Source of the DNA: Tricholoma matsutake
Taxonomy: Eukaryota; Basidiomycota; Agaricomycetes; Agaricales; Tricholomataceae
Reading direction: 5' to 3'
Assembly: GCA_026075535.2 (NCBI GenBank)
Contig: AP026546.1
Location: forward strand, 372,001 to 436,000
Length of the DNA stretch: 64,000 bases
Position 1 is the stretch's first letter. Each line of letters begins with the position of its first letter. The position numbers were made by a program, and so were the translations under genes. Of the stretch, positions 35,000 through 46,302 are shown one piece after another. A model generated the notes under the pieces. The model did no database searches. It was given only the letters and a program-made list of their open reading frames with translations, and was not told the origin of the DNA.

Positions 35000-36410
35000 G
35001 AAAAAAGGGACTATTGATAATAGAAGTAGTACCTTCCAGCTATTTGCAGAACGATAGAGCGATCTAGGTACAACGACTTTAGTAACTTGGTGTTTTCGGG
35101 CGTAGCCTGAGAGGTGTTGTGAGTCATCCGAGGACCGATGAGAGTTACATCATCAGTGGTACTGAGTGCAATGTAGTTGCTCAGTAGTGTAACAAGAACA
35201 TGACGCGAGCTCCCAAAAACTTCGGGGCAGATGCAGGTGTATGTTATCTTGCTTCTCATTTCTTTATCTCGCTTAAATCAACATGCTTGATGTGCTAGAG
35301 CCCAATGACTCTGCAGCCACTCTTTGTTTATCCGTGTTTACTCACTTCGATCAACTTGAACGTCACGGTTAATTTCAACAACTGCCTCCTTCTCCTTTGG
35401 CCATTGTGGCACCTGGGGAACATGCAGGTAAACACGAGGGGTTTCGAGATGGTGGCGCATCTGTATGTTTACTACCTGCGGCTATCTTCTACTCTGCCAA
35501 AGTCTGAAAAGGTGAATTATCAATCGAATCACGATAACTTACGAATTAGCTACGCGTCTACGAATATTTTGTTTGCCCATTGTATGTACAATATCCTGAT
35601 ATTTCAACGATGTTTGTTGCTCTGCCGACACCTCGTAGAAAAACATCTGAGGTACGAGTCACCTGCCGGTAATTAATGTTTGGCACTCAGTCCCAGAAGG
35701 AGCCAAACAGGAACAAAGTTGGCTGGACGACCCCTAACCCTAACACTTGTCAATGGCTTGAAACTGCCAAGGCTGACTAAACATTGAACTTTTTCAACCG
35801 GCGCAGTGATTGTTTGTGAAAACTTCAACAATTGCCAGTGGTTCTTCCCCTTTGCTGTTTGTCTCGGACGTGCTACATTCTGTCTACACGTTGTTCGTCA
35901 CCTGCAGGTCTGACTTTTCGTCACTTGCCTTGAGTTTGACTTTTCATCACTCCAATCCTACATTTGAATTGCCGTCTTCTTGGAGCCACCCTGAAGCCTT
36001 CAGTTCGAGACTCTTAACAGGCCAAGGCCAGTCCAATAGCTTTCTCCGGCTAAGTCAGCTTACCGTTTAACCGCCTCTAGCAGCGTGAAAGTGTGACGCT
36101 ATATCGGTAAGCCCTTGCATTTGCCTCTCGTAGTATTCTTTCTCTGGCTAAGTAAGCTTACCGTTTAACCGCCTGTAGTGCCTTGAAAGATCAACGCTAC
36201 ATTTAAAGCATCCAACTTAATTTTGGCTGGACGAACGCTAATCCTACTGTGGCATAACCTACCGGTGACATGGAAACATTTCGTACTCAAAGCATGCCCT
36301 TTAAAAGTGTTTCCTGGAGAACAGATGTGCTCCATACTCCTGGTGGTCTTGAAAAGCTGACGGATGTTTCTGAAGTATCCGTGAGGTAACCTCTTTTTTT
36401 TTGGCTTCAC
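35000..36410. other. Intergenic interval with a ~98-bp duplication
   Basis: No gene is supported. A block TTTCTCCGGCTAAGTCAGCT-TACCGTTTAACCGCCTCTAG at 36041 recurs, slightly changed, at 36139, a direct repeat with a period of about 98 bp. CCCTAACCCTAA occurs once at about 35733, too short to call a telomeric tract. Confidence 0.6.
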
Positions 36411-36419
36411 ACTAATATT

Positions 36420-37013
36420 GTGTCGAAGACCTTCCTAGCCCTGGTACGCAAACGCGAATACTGTATGTGGGCTGCGGATTTCTCGCCAACCGAATTGCGT
36501 AACAAAGGACTGCATCCACCCAGCCGGCCTCCTTCAGAAGGGTTACTATTGCTGCGCCAATTTTGCAAGACAGGAGTCCGACCCGAACTCGAAAGGGAGG
36601 CAGACCTCTGTGCAAAAGAGCTTCTGTATTACCGTATATTGGATATTTTTGCACAAGTATATAACAAAGGTGCGGAGGACATAGCAAAGAACCGGTCTAC
36701 TCTTCCACTAGTCGTCAAATTGGTGCGTCCATGCATGCTACCTCAGCAACGCCGGGTTCGCCTAACATTGTTCTATGGCCAGGGTCACTCAAGCCTCGAA
36801 CATTGGCCTAACCTGATCCACAACTTCGCAATCATTATGGAGCAATCTAGATCCGAAGTTATGCCATTCGCCATACCGGGTATGGATGCCGGAGACCTGC
36901 AACTTGCTCATTGTTTTCAGAATCTCCGCGTTACTACGAAGCGTATTCATAAAAATAATTTTTTGCACAACTTAGGGTTAGAAGGGTTTTGTCTCATATT
37001 CATTGGCTCCTAG
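36420..37013 (+). CDS. Hypothetical 197-residue open frame
   Basis: A single uninterrupted frame is present without a recognisable domain. It contains CAKELLYYRILDIFAQVYNK and LPLVVKLVRPCMLPQQ. It ends inside the first recognisable BCAS3-like codons and lies in a different frame, so it is not part of that gene. It may be chance or a fragment; a shadow frame on the opposite strand is shorter. Confidence 0.2.
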   Translation: MSKTFLALVRKREYCMWAADFSPTELRNKGLHPPSRPPSEGLLLLRQFCKTGVRPELEREADLCAKELLYYRILDIFAQVYNKGAEDIAKNRSTLPLVVKLVRPCMLPQQRRVRLTLFYGQGHSSLEHWPNLIHNFAIIMEQSRSEVMPFAIPGMDAGDLQLAHCFQNLRVTTKRIHKNNFLHNLGLEGFCLIFIGS

Positions 37014-39774
37014 CCGCATTCGAGATCTGGGATTGCAGCGATCTCGACTCGCTTCGTGAGGTCTTGAGCATCGACACCGGGTGAAAATTTGGATGCGGCT
37101 AGTGCGGACTGGGACTGGTCGGTCTGGAAGAGTCGTCCGCGCGACTGTCATTCCTGCACAGGGGAGGAAGGGAGTGAAGGATCCGTTTCGAGGCGACAGG
37201 CCTCTGTTAGGTGTTTTGTGGGGTTTTTTCTCGTCCGTCCCTCGCGTCTTTGGACTGATTTGGATTTGCTGAACAATGACGACGGTGAAGAAGAAACACG
37301 CACATTCCTTTTGTGTTCACTTTCTAGACATGAGGTTGTACGATGGGCGACGGTTGCAGATGGTGCTGTGGAGGCCAACGAGGATTTTATCGTGATCGTA
37401 CGTTGCTCTGCCTAATCTACATTCGTTCGTTCTAATTCAACTTTATTCTATAAAGCACAGTCGATCCACCAACATTGTACATTCTATCCTCCACTACCCT
37501 CGACAGCTCTCTATCATTCAAGAAACGTCCTTCCTTCCATCTGTACACCCCATCTCGTCTGACAACATTGGGGAGGGGGCCCTCGTCGGAGGGAATCTCA
37601 AACGCCCTTACTGGCAGTTTCAATCATTATCAACAAGAACACAATGACACTATTTAACCAAGGACAACACGAACAGTAACTTTAATAACTACAACGACGA
37701 TTTTCGGTGCGGGCGGCAACAATCAGTATAGTAACCCATCCAAAGCGGACAATCCGGTATCGTTACATCACGCATTAGTCGTCAATCCGCACCAACACAA
37801 GCGTCCTCGTCCAAGCTCTAGCCATAGCCCTAGCCCTGCCTCCCGGAGTTCATCAAATATCCAGCCTATGCATTATTGGCTGGACTTGCAACACCACCCT
37901 CGCCCAGTATTTGCCCTCTCTCATCGGCTACTGGCATACGCGTCCCCCGCCCCATCCCACACCCATGCACACGGCATGGCAGGATCGCCGTCCACTTCTC
38001 CACTCGTCACACACGTCCCGCCGGGCCCTTGGGACTGGGACTACCGACAACACAGACAGAGCTGGGGCAAGCAGCTCTCATGGTTGGGGGGACCGTACTC
38101 AGCGGGATACATTCCCTTGGTGGATTGGCGTTGTCACCGTACGGGGAAAACCGGATCACAAGAGCCATTTGGGGGGACGGGTGAGAAACGTCAAGGAACT
38201 GGTCAGTTGAATGAATGGATCATTTTATGTGCTCGGAACGCTGATGGGTAGCCATTTGCAGCAGCCTATGCCTGTGGAAGTGAACCCCGTCGTGAGGCTT
38301 CGCGTGCAGAACCTGTGATACCACCCCATGTCCCGCTGGCTTTTACTTTCATCATCCTTTTTCAACCTTCGTTCTCGTCCACCCTTCTTCCGCCTCACAC
38401 TCAAGTGAGTACATCGGGAATGGGCTTCGCCCCCGCATTCCTTCTCGTCATACTGCCGTTATCTCACAATGGGCTACAAACTTCCAGGATATCCTCCTCT
38501 TTGACCCGACGGATGCTTTCGCTCAGGCGGTGTTTGGTAGAGCTGAAGCCGAAGGATCGAAACACGATTGGGATGGGTGCTTTAAGCAGGACTAGCATCT
38601 CGGTGCCCAAGATGGGAGGTGCTGGGAAGCTGAGTGTTTCGCCTGCGAAGGGTGGTGGTGGTGGTGTGAGCAGATTAGGGGCGAGATTAACGGAGATGGT
38701 GGGAGATGTGCCGATGGAGATGGTAGGACGGGAAGTGTCGTTGCGACATGGAATCTGAGGGTGCGGGGGGAGGGTACCGAGATTACGAAGGTGGCGTTGG
38801 ATAAGGATGGTCCTCGGGGGCAGTCAAAGGAGAGGACTGCGAGGGCAGAGTAGGTCGATTTTCATTCCGGGTTATATGATAGCTGATTCTTTGAATGTTT
38901 AGCTTGCTTGCACAGGCTGAACTATCTTCGTTTCCACATTCGACGGAGATCCTCCCCCGGTCCATCTATGTCTCACACCAATTCTCTTTCCACACCCTAG
39001 GTGAGGACTACCATGCTCTCATTCGACGGTACCAGCTCGATATCTTCCGGCAGAAGATCAACGTTCGCAAGGAAGTCCAGATCAGTGCCTACCCCACAGG
39101 GAGTGGCGAGTCCTTCGTTGAAAGCTTCTCCTTGCCTCGAGATGTCCAAAACAGGACGCTTTCTTCGTCGTTTGATGAGCCACTTGCTTCCGCCATCTCT
39201 GGTGGTCTCGATTATCACCACAGCTCTGGCTTTCTTCTGATGCTTCCTAATGGCATGCCAGGCACAGTCGTTCCGCAATTCGATACCCATTCGTACAATG
39301 ACTGGCCTTGGGGACGGCGTGAGCGAGGGGCTTGGTAGGATTCGATGTCGGGTTTGGTCGCCCAGATTTCGATCTCATCCAGATAGCAGCATGTCCGCAT
39401 TGGTGCCACTGGAGTTTGATGACGAAGTAAGTCGAGATATTACGCCTGATGTACCGGATCGTGATGATGAATCGGGTTCGAGGGGTTCGTCGAGAGGTGG
39501 GATTGAATCTGGTGCTTCTGCTTCTATGCCTGCTACTAGTAGCACCCGTTGGATGATGAGGATGTATTGGATCATGAACCTGATGCGTGGGATGGGTGGA
39601 GCGCTGACTGCGGTGGAAGAAGCTGAGATTTGATGATATCCCAGTTGTGGGAGTTTTAGATGAGGACCAGGAGTTGGAGGGTAAGAGGATCCGTGAGAGG
39701 AAGCATAGTTTGATGTTGGCGGAGAATCCGAATATGAAGAGGAACTTGAAGGGGAGGGGAAGGCGACGCATTTG
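36990..39774 (+). pseudogene. BCAS3-like WD40 protein, 5'-truncated and frameshifted
   Basis: Family-like text appears in order but jumps among the three plus frames. First is AAFEIWDCSDLDSLREVLSI (37004), ended by TGA. Then come DRPLLGVLWGF, LCSLSRHEVVRWA, LYILSSTTLDSSLSF (37475), PVFALSHRLLAYASPAP (37900) and TELGQAALMVGGTVLSGIHS. These are followed by VIPPHVPLAFTFI, FQDILLFDPTD, LAQAELSSFPHSTEILPRSI, SHQFSFHTLGEDYHALIRRY, SFDEPLASAISG and a basic end RKHSLMLAENPNMKRNL. The order fits the WD40/BCAS3 proteins of fungi, which relate to autophagy-type membrane regulators. The N-terminal WD repeats are missing, and at least six frame changes are needed. Either a gene fragment has decayed here, or this part of the assembly carries many one-base errors. 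Confidence 0.6.
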
Positions 39775-40138
39775 AGGGTGTACTGACTCGAAGATTGCAT
39801 AGGTATTTATGTAGAGCTATGTAATGATATACATAGACAAGGCTTACGGAGATGATAGCGCGTACATATCCCATGTACTTGCTCGCGTAAGGCCTAATTA
39901 TATTTAAATAAGATTGAATCATGTCCATAACATATTGCCAAACTAAAAGGCCTTCTCCTGGGCATATGCTTCGACTGCAATCAGGACATCCTGTGCGTCC
40001 GGCGCCGCATTCTACATCCACGTGTCAAGCTTCATCAGTTCAGGCGAGAGATCTAAGGTAAAACTAGTAGACTCTAGAAGAGCCAGTTATGTGCTGTTCG
40101 TCATCGGACACTTTATTTGTATGTATTTGACCTAGTCA

Positions 40139-40182
40139 TGGCTCGAATGGCTCGAATGGCTCGAATGCTCGATTCGAGCCAA
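40139..40182. repeat. Short tandem and inverted repeat
   Basis: GGCTCGAAT repeats three times in a row and is followed by its inverse ATTCGAGCC, giving a perfect 9-bp-arm hairpin. It lies about 180 bp outside the left end of the 40358-41680 element. Confidence 0.85.
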
Positions 40183-40357
40183 ACATTCATCAACATAGCA
40201 ATCAACCAACATGTCGGACACCTCTCTAAAGTGTGTTCTCCCAGCCGACATGCACGACGCAACACAAGCCAAAAAAAGGGTTAGGGTCAGTCATTACGTG
40301 CTCCTATCAGACATACCTGACATTTCTATTCTAGCCCAGAAAGGTGCAAGCTTGAAC

Positions 40358-41680
40358 CCCAGTGAAAATCGGATCTAAGTAGATCGAACCAAATTGAATA
40401 AAATAGTACCTTTCTATTTTCTTTGATCTAATTCTGTGGTATTCGCAAAATGACACACTTGTAAATATTTAACTCGATGACAATTCCCATGCCATTGAAT
40501 CAGATCGAATAACGTCGAGTCACATTGAATAACATCGAAGTAGGTATAATACATAAATTTGATAGATCTATATTTAGGGTATCCTCTCAATGGGCAGGGT
40601 TCCAGCAAATTCAATTCAAGGAAATTATATTATACAGTATCGGAATACATGAGGTTATTGTACACAAGTACTATATAATTAGGGATGTACTAATGTCGAC
40701 AGAGGAGGGCAGGTAGCACGATCTGGGTGCAGATTGCTGCGGTCGTCATCGCGGTCACGTTGCTCCATGTAGTCGTTGCTGCCAGACGTTAACGCATTAT
40801 CGTCCATGCGGAGGGAGAAGGGGGAGGGTGCTGTCACCGCCACCGTTGCCTGTTGCTGGCTCACCTCGTCGCTGCTTGTCGTCGCTTTCTTCATTGGCCA
40901 GTATACACCAACCTTCTGCCCTACAAGCAGTTTCTCATAGCGGCCTGCGGTTCGACAGGGAGGGGTGGCGTGGTCTTCGCTGTCACTGTCGAGTTGTTCC
41001 ATCATGCTGGGTCGTCCTTTTTGTAGGTGGTCATAGCGGTGCTGGTGAATGCTGGTGGGTGCTGGGCTGCTTTCTGAGATAGTGGTTAGTGGCAGACATA
41101 GGGGGAAGGTGGGCCTATGCATACCTGGTTGTCGATGGTGCTGCCTTATGGGTGGTTTACCCCATCGTTCGCCGCTGTCTCCCATTTGCCTTGTTCCTGT
41201 CAATCTGTCCAACAACTGCTTTCAAAGGCCTTATGGATGGTCTCTTGAGTCTCGAGGGAGGTGTGAGCAAGGAAAAACCGATATGAAAAAAAAAGCCTCG
41301 CAACGCGTGTCAGTGAGGGAACATGGTGGGAAGAAAAGAACTTAGAAGAAAAAGTTCTAAGTCGGGCGACAAGGCAAACACGCATGCACGTGGTTTTCGC
41401 TGCATGGAGTTGGATGGATGTGCGTATATGGGGACATCGACGTGATGTGTGTGTAATGTGTGTGCATTTACAAAGCTTTGTAAGCAAGAGTTTGATGGAA
41501 AACTATTTTATTCTACTTTTGACATGTAAGCAAGAGTTTGATGGAAAACTATTTTATTCTACTTTTGACATGTAAGCAAGAGTTTGATGGAAAACTATTT
41601 TATTCTACTTTTGACACACTTGCTTCGATTTGCTTCGAACTACTTCGAATTTGATTTAATTAGATCCGATTTTCACTGGG
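40358..41680. mobile_element. Non-autonomous TIR element (~1.32 kb)
   Basis: The left end CCCAGTGAAAATCGGATCTA plus A (40358-40378) and the right end at 41660-41680 are perfect inverted repeats of 21 bp. The CAGTG start inside this repeat is typical of hAT ends. Sub-terminal TCGAA words are frequent at both ends (GATCGAA and ACATCGAAG on the left; CTTCGATTTGCTTCGAAC on the right). No convincing transposase frame is present. No clear 8-bp target duplication was found, so the outer boundary or family is uncertain. Confidence 0.7.
41480..41617. repeat. 46-bp tandem repeat, three copies
   Basis: GTAAGCAAGAGTTTGATGGA followed by AAACTATTTTATTCTACTTT plus TGACAT repeats three times with almost no differences (starts 41480, 41526, 41572). 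It lies inside the TIR element close to its right end. Near-identity shows recent origin. Confidence 0.95.
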
Positions 41681-41877
41681 CCTCAATACTGAGAACTTGG
41701 AATCGACGTGGGATTCGCGCTTAGTCAGCCGATCACCATAAAACATTCTTGCATCCACACATCAACTATTACGCCTGTTTCTGAACCTGCCAGCGGCACC
41801 ACTGGCACTGTAGTCTGTTGTTGGGCTTTTCGAACTTTCAGAATAAGCCAAGGTATATTTGACTTGATGTCGCCATT

Positions 41878-42294
41878 TTGGTAAGTATAATCACCCTGCT
41901 GCAGGTTCAAGACAGGTCAATGCCATCATCACCACTCTCGCTCAACTTAGATGGGCCATTCGCCTCCACTTCTGAGCTGGAGTTCACCAGATACAAAGCT
42001 GTGTCTCCTCCAAGCCAACCCATCCAGAAAGGTACCTCGATCCAGTGCACTGAATTCTGGGGCTTGTCGGGTGAACCAGACGGGGAAGACCGACAGGTGA
42101 TTGATTGTAAGAAAAAGGAGGGAGGGCTCGCAACTGTCGAGTGTGGAAGACGAGATCGTAAAACAGGGGAGTTGAGTGACAGGTTTTTCATTGTGTTTGA
42201 TGCCCAAGATGTCCACATCGACGATCCTACTCACTGCTCATTCCTCACCAAGTTCCTGCACACCATACGCTCTGTGATCTGCCTTAAATCATGA
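41878..42294 (+). CDS. Hypothetical 138-residue protein
   Basis: An open frame lies just outside the TIR element. It contains LEFTRYKAVSPPSQPIQKGT, QVIDCKKKEGGLATVECGRR and FIVFDAQDVHIDDPTHCSFL. A donor-like GTAAGTATAATC lies at its start, so the true first exon may be upstream and the visible ATG may be intronic. No family is recognised. Composition looks coding-like. Confidence 0.35.
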   Translation: MVSIITLLQVQDRSMPSSPLSLNLDGPFASTSELEFTRYKAVSPPSQPIQKGTSIQCTEFWGLSGEPDGEDRQVIDCKKKEGGLATVECGRRDRKTGELSDRFFIVFDAQDVHIDDPTHCSFLTKFLHTIRSVICLKS

Positions 42295-42299
42295 GCCTC

Positions 42300-44205
42300 A
42301 CATTCCTTCTTTGATATTTGCAGTCACTTGGTCCATTCACATTCTCTATCACTTTGCACTCTTCATGAAGGACTCACATTCGTTTTTGATGTAGATATAT
42401 AATTCAAATTAGTGGACAAACATGTAACATAATGATGCCTATCTATTTCCACTGTTGCTGCAAAAACAATCGTCGTTCGATGGTGATGGCTTTGGCCGAC
42501 GTAACTGACACAAAAGGGACAAATGTCAGTAGATGTTTGCCCTAGAAAATGCAACTAGTGCCATATAGGCACTAGTGCATCGCCAATCTCAGCATAAGAT
42601 AAAATAAAATAATAATAGAAAATAAAAAGTTACGGTGAGCTGGCGGTGCTGTTCCAGTCGCAAGGGGTGGTGTGGCCATCAGCGGTCAGCAGGGGTTTCT
42701 TAGCGGAAACGGCGTCATTCGAGGCACAAGGGATAGAGATCAGAGCTGGCAGTGGGCAGTGGGGGTTGGCTAGCGGAAACAGTAGGAGACGGGGCACAGG
42801 GGAGGCAGGAAAAAAGAATGGTGAACTTGAACAACCTTATGGTGTTTGACTCGTAAGGGGAGTGGGGATGAGAGCCTGTGGGGAAGGAATTTCGAGGGGC
42901 CATGGTGGTTCTATGAAGACGGCTGGCTCAAACAGCGCCACATGGTGTCGTTCGAAATTTGAATCCAGCGGGGAAGTGCTTCGAGCCATTGTCTAGAATA
43001 CATTGTTTTTGTTAGTAAAGTCTTCCTAAGTCTTCCTGTAAAAAGAGCAGGATTGGGCATTGACATAGTCGCGAGACAAGGAGGAAAGGATGCAAGAGGA
43101 CGAGAGGTCGGTAGTGAACGTGGCGGGAATGGGATGAACGTTCCCCGCTTTCTCCCCCGTTTCCACCCCGCGAGCAGTTGCTCGCAGCGGCGGTTGGGGG
43201 TGCCGGTGGCTGTCGTTGTCCCTCGTCGTCGGCTGGGTGTCAGGTCACCCTTGTGGACACACAAGTTCCAGGTTGCCATGCTGCCGGATGTGAATGCCTA
43301 CTTCACAGCAGCATCTTGGTCCTGCTCCTCTCTTCATTATGCATCCCCAAGTTCACATCACCCTTATCCTAGATATTTTCATTTGTAAAGCAATGTATTT
43401 CTTTGTTTCGTGTATGTACAAAGTTTAACGGCTTTACTGAAAGAATACAACTATTAAATAGCTGCTGGCAAACTTCAGTATGAATAAGCAGATGAGGGAT
43501 TTATCATGCAGCCACTACAACACATATGCATAGCATACAAGGAGCAGACATGAGCCTGCTACGGGCACGGCTATCCGTAAACTCATGTGCAGCCACGTGA
43601 ATTGTCCACGTGGCTTGAGGTTGGCTTGTATATGCGACTTCACATACGGAGGATGGCTTGCGGAGGCTGTAGGGTCGAGGGAAGGCATGTGAGATATAGG
43701 GGTGTAGGAGGAGATAGACGAGAGATGAAAGTTGGCATAGACAGATGGTGGTGGCGAGCAGAGGGAGCATCCAGGGGGGCTCATCAACGGACTAAATAGC
43801 TGCAATGAAATCGTGTAGCGGCGCAAGCGCCGATCCCCGACTCTCTGGTGCCTTTGTAATTTTCTTGCTTGCAATTCTTAGCTTGGTAACGTTTGATTCA
43901 ACGAACAATGAACGAAAAAAATGTGAAAGAGAACTTAGGTTGACAATTTGTGTGGATGTATTCTAGAGCAGATTCCCAGAACGAAACATGATTGTAGAAG
44001 TACTAGGTAAGGTCGAATACTAGCACATTAAGTTAGTATAGAATTTCATAAGAAACATCTAACCTGTTGAAGTCGAGCCCTCAGGGTCCACAGCCACAGA
44101 TGGACAAAGACGATCGGAGCCCGCGGTGACAATTGACAAGTGCTCAAAGAGCACAACTACGTATAATAACAATATAAATATGACATGGTCTAGCAATAAA
44201 AAAAA
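42300..44205. other. Interval without a supported gene
   Basis: Apart from dispersed-motif copy C there is only low-support open text. A GCACTAGTGCC/GGCACTAGTGC palindrome sits at about 42552-42581. The small frames at 43053-43388 and 43515-43874 show no domain and are not called. Confidence 0.4.
43162..43200. repeat. Dispersed GAGCAGTTGCTC motif, copy C
   Basis: CCACCCCGCGAGCAGTTGCT followed by CGCAGCGGCGGTTGGGGG belongs to the same family as copies near 17916, 18366, 40910, 56551 and 56692. GCGAGCAGTTGCTCGC is a near-perfect palindrome. Confidence 0.7.
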
Positions 44206-44207
44206 GG

Positions 44208-46302
44208 CTAAACATGACAGAAAACCTCCGAAATCTCTAGTAACCCATCATAGTCCTGATCGCTTGCTGCTTGATAAAACGGTCCCCATATTTTGGAACT
44301 CTCAATATCCTTCCACATTTGTAATACCCTCGACGTCTCGGAGTTTTGATATCCATCCGCTCGAATGTTCCCTGCGTTGAACTCATCAAATCGGCATGGA
44401 AACAATAGATGAAGGACCACCAGGATGCATGCGAAGAGGTCATCTGCAGGCCGGGGGATATATAATCGCTCCGTTGACTGAAGAAGTCGCCTCGGCCAGC
44501 AGATATAACCGCCCGAGTAGTCAACTTCATTGTCAGTAGATTGATTCCCCCCTGAATCGAAAGCTGTTTCGTAATCGATGATCACCACATTGACATCGTT
44601 CCGTTCACGCTTAAGAATCAAGTTTGATAGGCGAACGTCTCGATGGATGATCCCTTGACCATGCAGGTACCTCAGCCCATTTATCATGCCATGGACAACC
44701 TTGCGTGATAACGCCGCTGACTCTCCCGGTAAGACGGGTTCTCCTATTGGCAAGATTCCTAGCTCCCCATATCCGCGAGTCCATACGAGTTCAGGTATAT
44801 GCAGAGATTTAGCGTCGCGTAATTTTTCCAGGGTCGTGATCTCGTTTTCCAAAGACTGATTATCATGCGTAGTCTTCAGCACAAATTGGTTCTTTTGTTC
44901 CCAGTGTCGAGCCGGAGGAAACCATCTGGGAGTGTTCTTGACAGTTTGACGAGTAGTCATATGTTTTGGCACCGTATCATTCGGTAGTGGAAGCACCTTT
45001 TTCACAGAAAGCAGGAAATAATGTTTTCCCACCGAAAGGACTGAAAATTTGGGGTCTAATGCTTTATCGAGCGAAGGAATCGTTGCTTGCAACTGTGAGG
45101 CAGACGATGTTTCCGCAAAGATGATAGCATCTGCAAGGGATGAGCAAGGATGCTCCTCAATTTTCGGGCCTTTCTCATCAAACACGGCGTCGTAGACCCA
45201 GGAAGAGGAATAGTTTGATAGGACCCCTATAAAGCGTGACCGATGTGGTTGCTTCTCGCGTATGCTTTTGAAATAATCCAACATCTGGCCGCAATGCGCG
45301 GCTGTTCGTGCTTCGACGCTCGGTACTTTGAATTCCAGAAAGTACCGAATGGAGTATGGGAGGCGAGCGTCGTCATATTTCGCAACGCTGACGTCTGCGT
45401 GAAACTCGGTGCGCTGACTGGTGTCCACTACGAGAATATCTTTCGTCTCTTTGTAAAGGCCGTCTCTGATCGCACCAATGAGGTCTGGATACATGTCGAG
45501 CTCTTTCGACCAAGTTTTAGTTCTGTCTGCCAACGCTGAGAGCTTTGACGTGAGCATCTTTTTACGTGGGTGCTGCTGTCCCTCAATTAACATATTCTGG
45601 CCGACTCGCCCAGTGTCTTGTAGGTGTTTCCATGCCTGCGAACGGGTGACGGATCCTTGCAACAGTTTGAATCTAAGAATGCTCTGATGCAGAAGCTCAC
45701 TTACCCCATTTCCGACCAGTCTCAGCTCTCCTTGTCTCACGGAGTGCAGTGGCAATGTCAGCGGATTCCTCTAATCTCTGGATGACTTCGCCCTTCTCTG
45801 CGATCCTTTTATCCTTCTCCGCCACTACCTCGTCCATCTTTGCGATCATCCTATCCTTCTCCGCCACTACCTCGTCCATCTTTGCGATCATCCTATCCTT
45901 CTCCGCCACCATCCTATCCTTCTCCGCCACCATCCTATCCTTCTCCGCCACCATCCTATCCTTCTCCGCCACCATCCTATCCTTCTCGCTGATCCTATCA
46001 TTGAATACTCTGACCGAACCCAAGTACCAATCAACGATCTGGAAGAAACAGGTTATCTATAAGCTGTCGAATCCGCAGCAAGGACTTACAATTATGAGCA
46101 ATAAGTTGACACCTTTTGACTGTTTCGGGCTTAGATCTACTCGAACAGATGAAACCAGCGAATATGTGACATTATGACAGAGATACTAACCCTCTGGGTA
46201 GACTGTGTGAATCAGATCAATAGAAATGCTCTGAGTGGGTACCAGGCGAGCGATCTCGGTTAGATGGGTGATAATTTGGTCCATAGCGGGGGTTGGATTC
46301 AT
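44208..46302 (-). CDS. Crinkler-like REase-kinase protein with repeat coiled coil
   Basis: The proposed start is the ATG at 46302 (MNPTPAMDQIITHLTEIARL). The second exon (about 46038-45705) carries IVDWYLGSVRVFNDRIS and then a heptad coiled coil of repeated AEKDRMV/AKMDEVV. A 49-nt intron (45704-45656, GTAAGT...GCAAG) joins in phase to exon 3, which is open to 44208. Exon 3 holds an REase-like PD-(D/E)xK region (EFHADVSV ... RYFLEFKVPSVEA ... HCGQMLDYF). A protein-kinase-like domain follows (YLHGQGIIHRDVRLSNLIL, VVIIDYETAF). REase plus kinase is the architecture known for Crinkler/CR effector C-termini in eukaryotes, where the REase-like part is thought to act on nucleic acid. Exon 1-2 phase does not fit the obvious GTTAGT donor, so exon 1 is tentative. 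The frame is otherwise intact. Confidence 0.6.
45800..45990. repeat. Coding 21-bp tandem repeat in the coiled coil
   Basis: On the plus strand CCTTCTCCGCCACCATCCTA plus T repeats four to five times almost without change. It is flanked by a related 42-bp unit that carries GCGATCATCC and CTCGTCCATC. On the minus strand each unit encodes one heptad (MVAEKDR or MDEVVAEKDRMIAK), so copy number sets coiled-coil length without changing the frame. Confidence 0.95.

Noticed and set aside
35728..35745. CCCTAACCCTAA as a possible telomere tract
   Set aside because: Only two units; far below what would mark a telomere or interstitial telomeric repeat.
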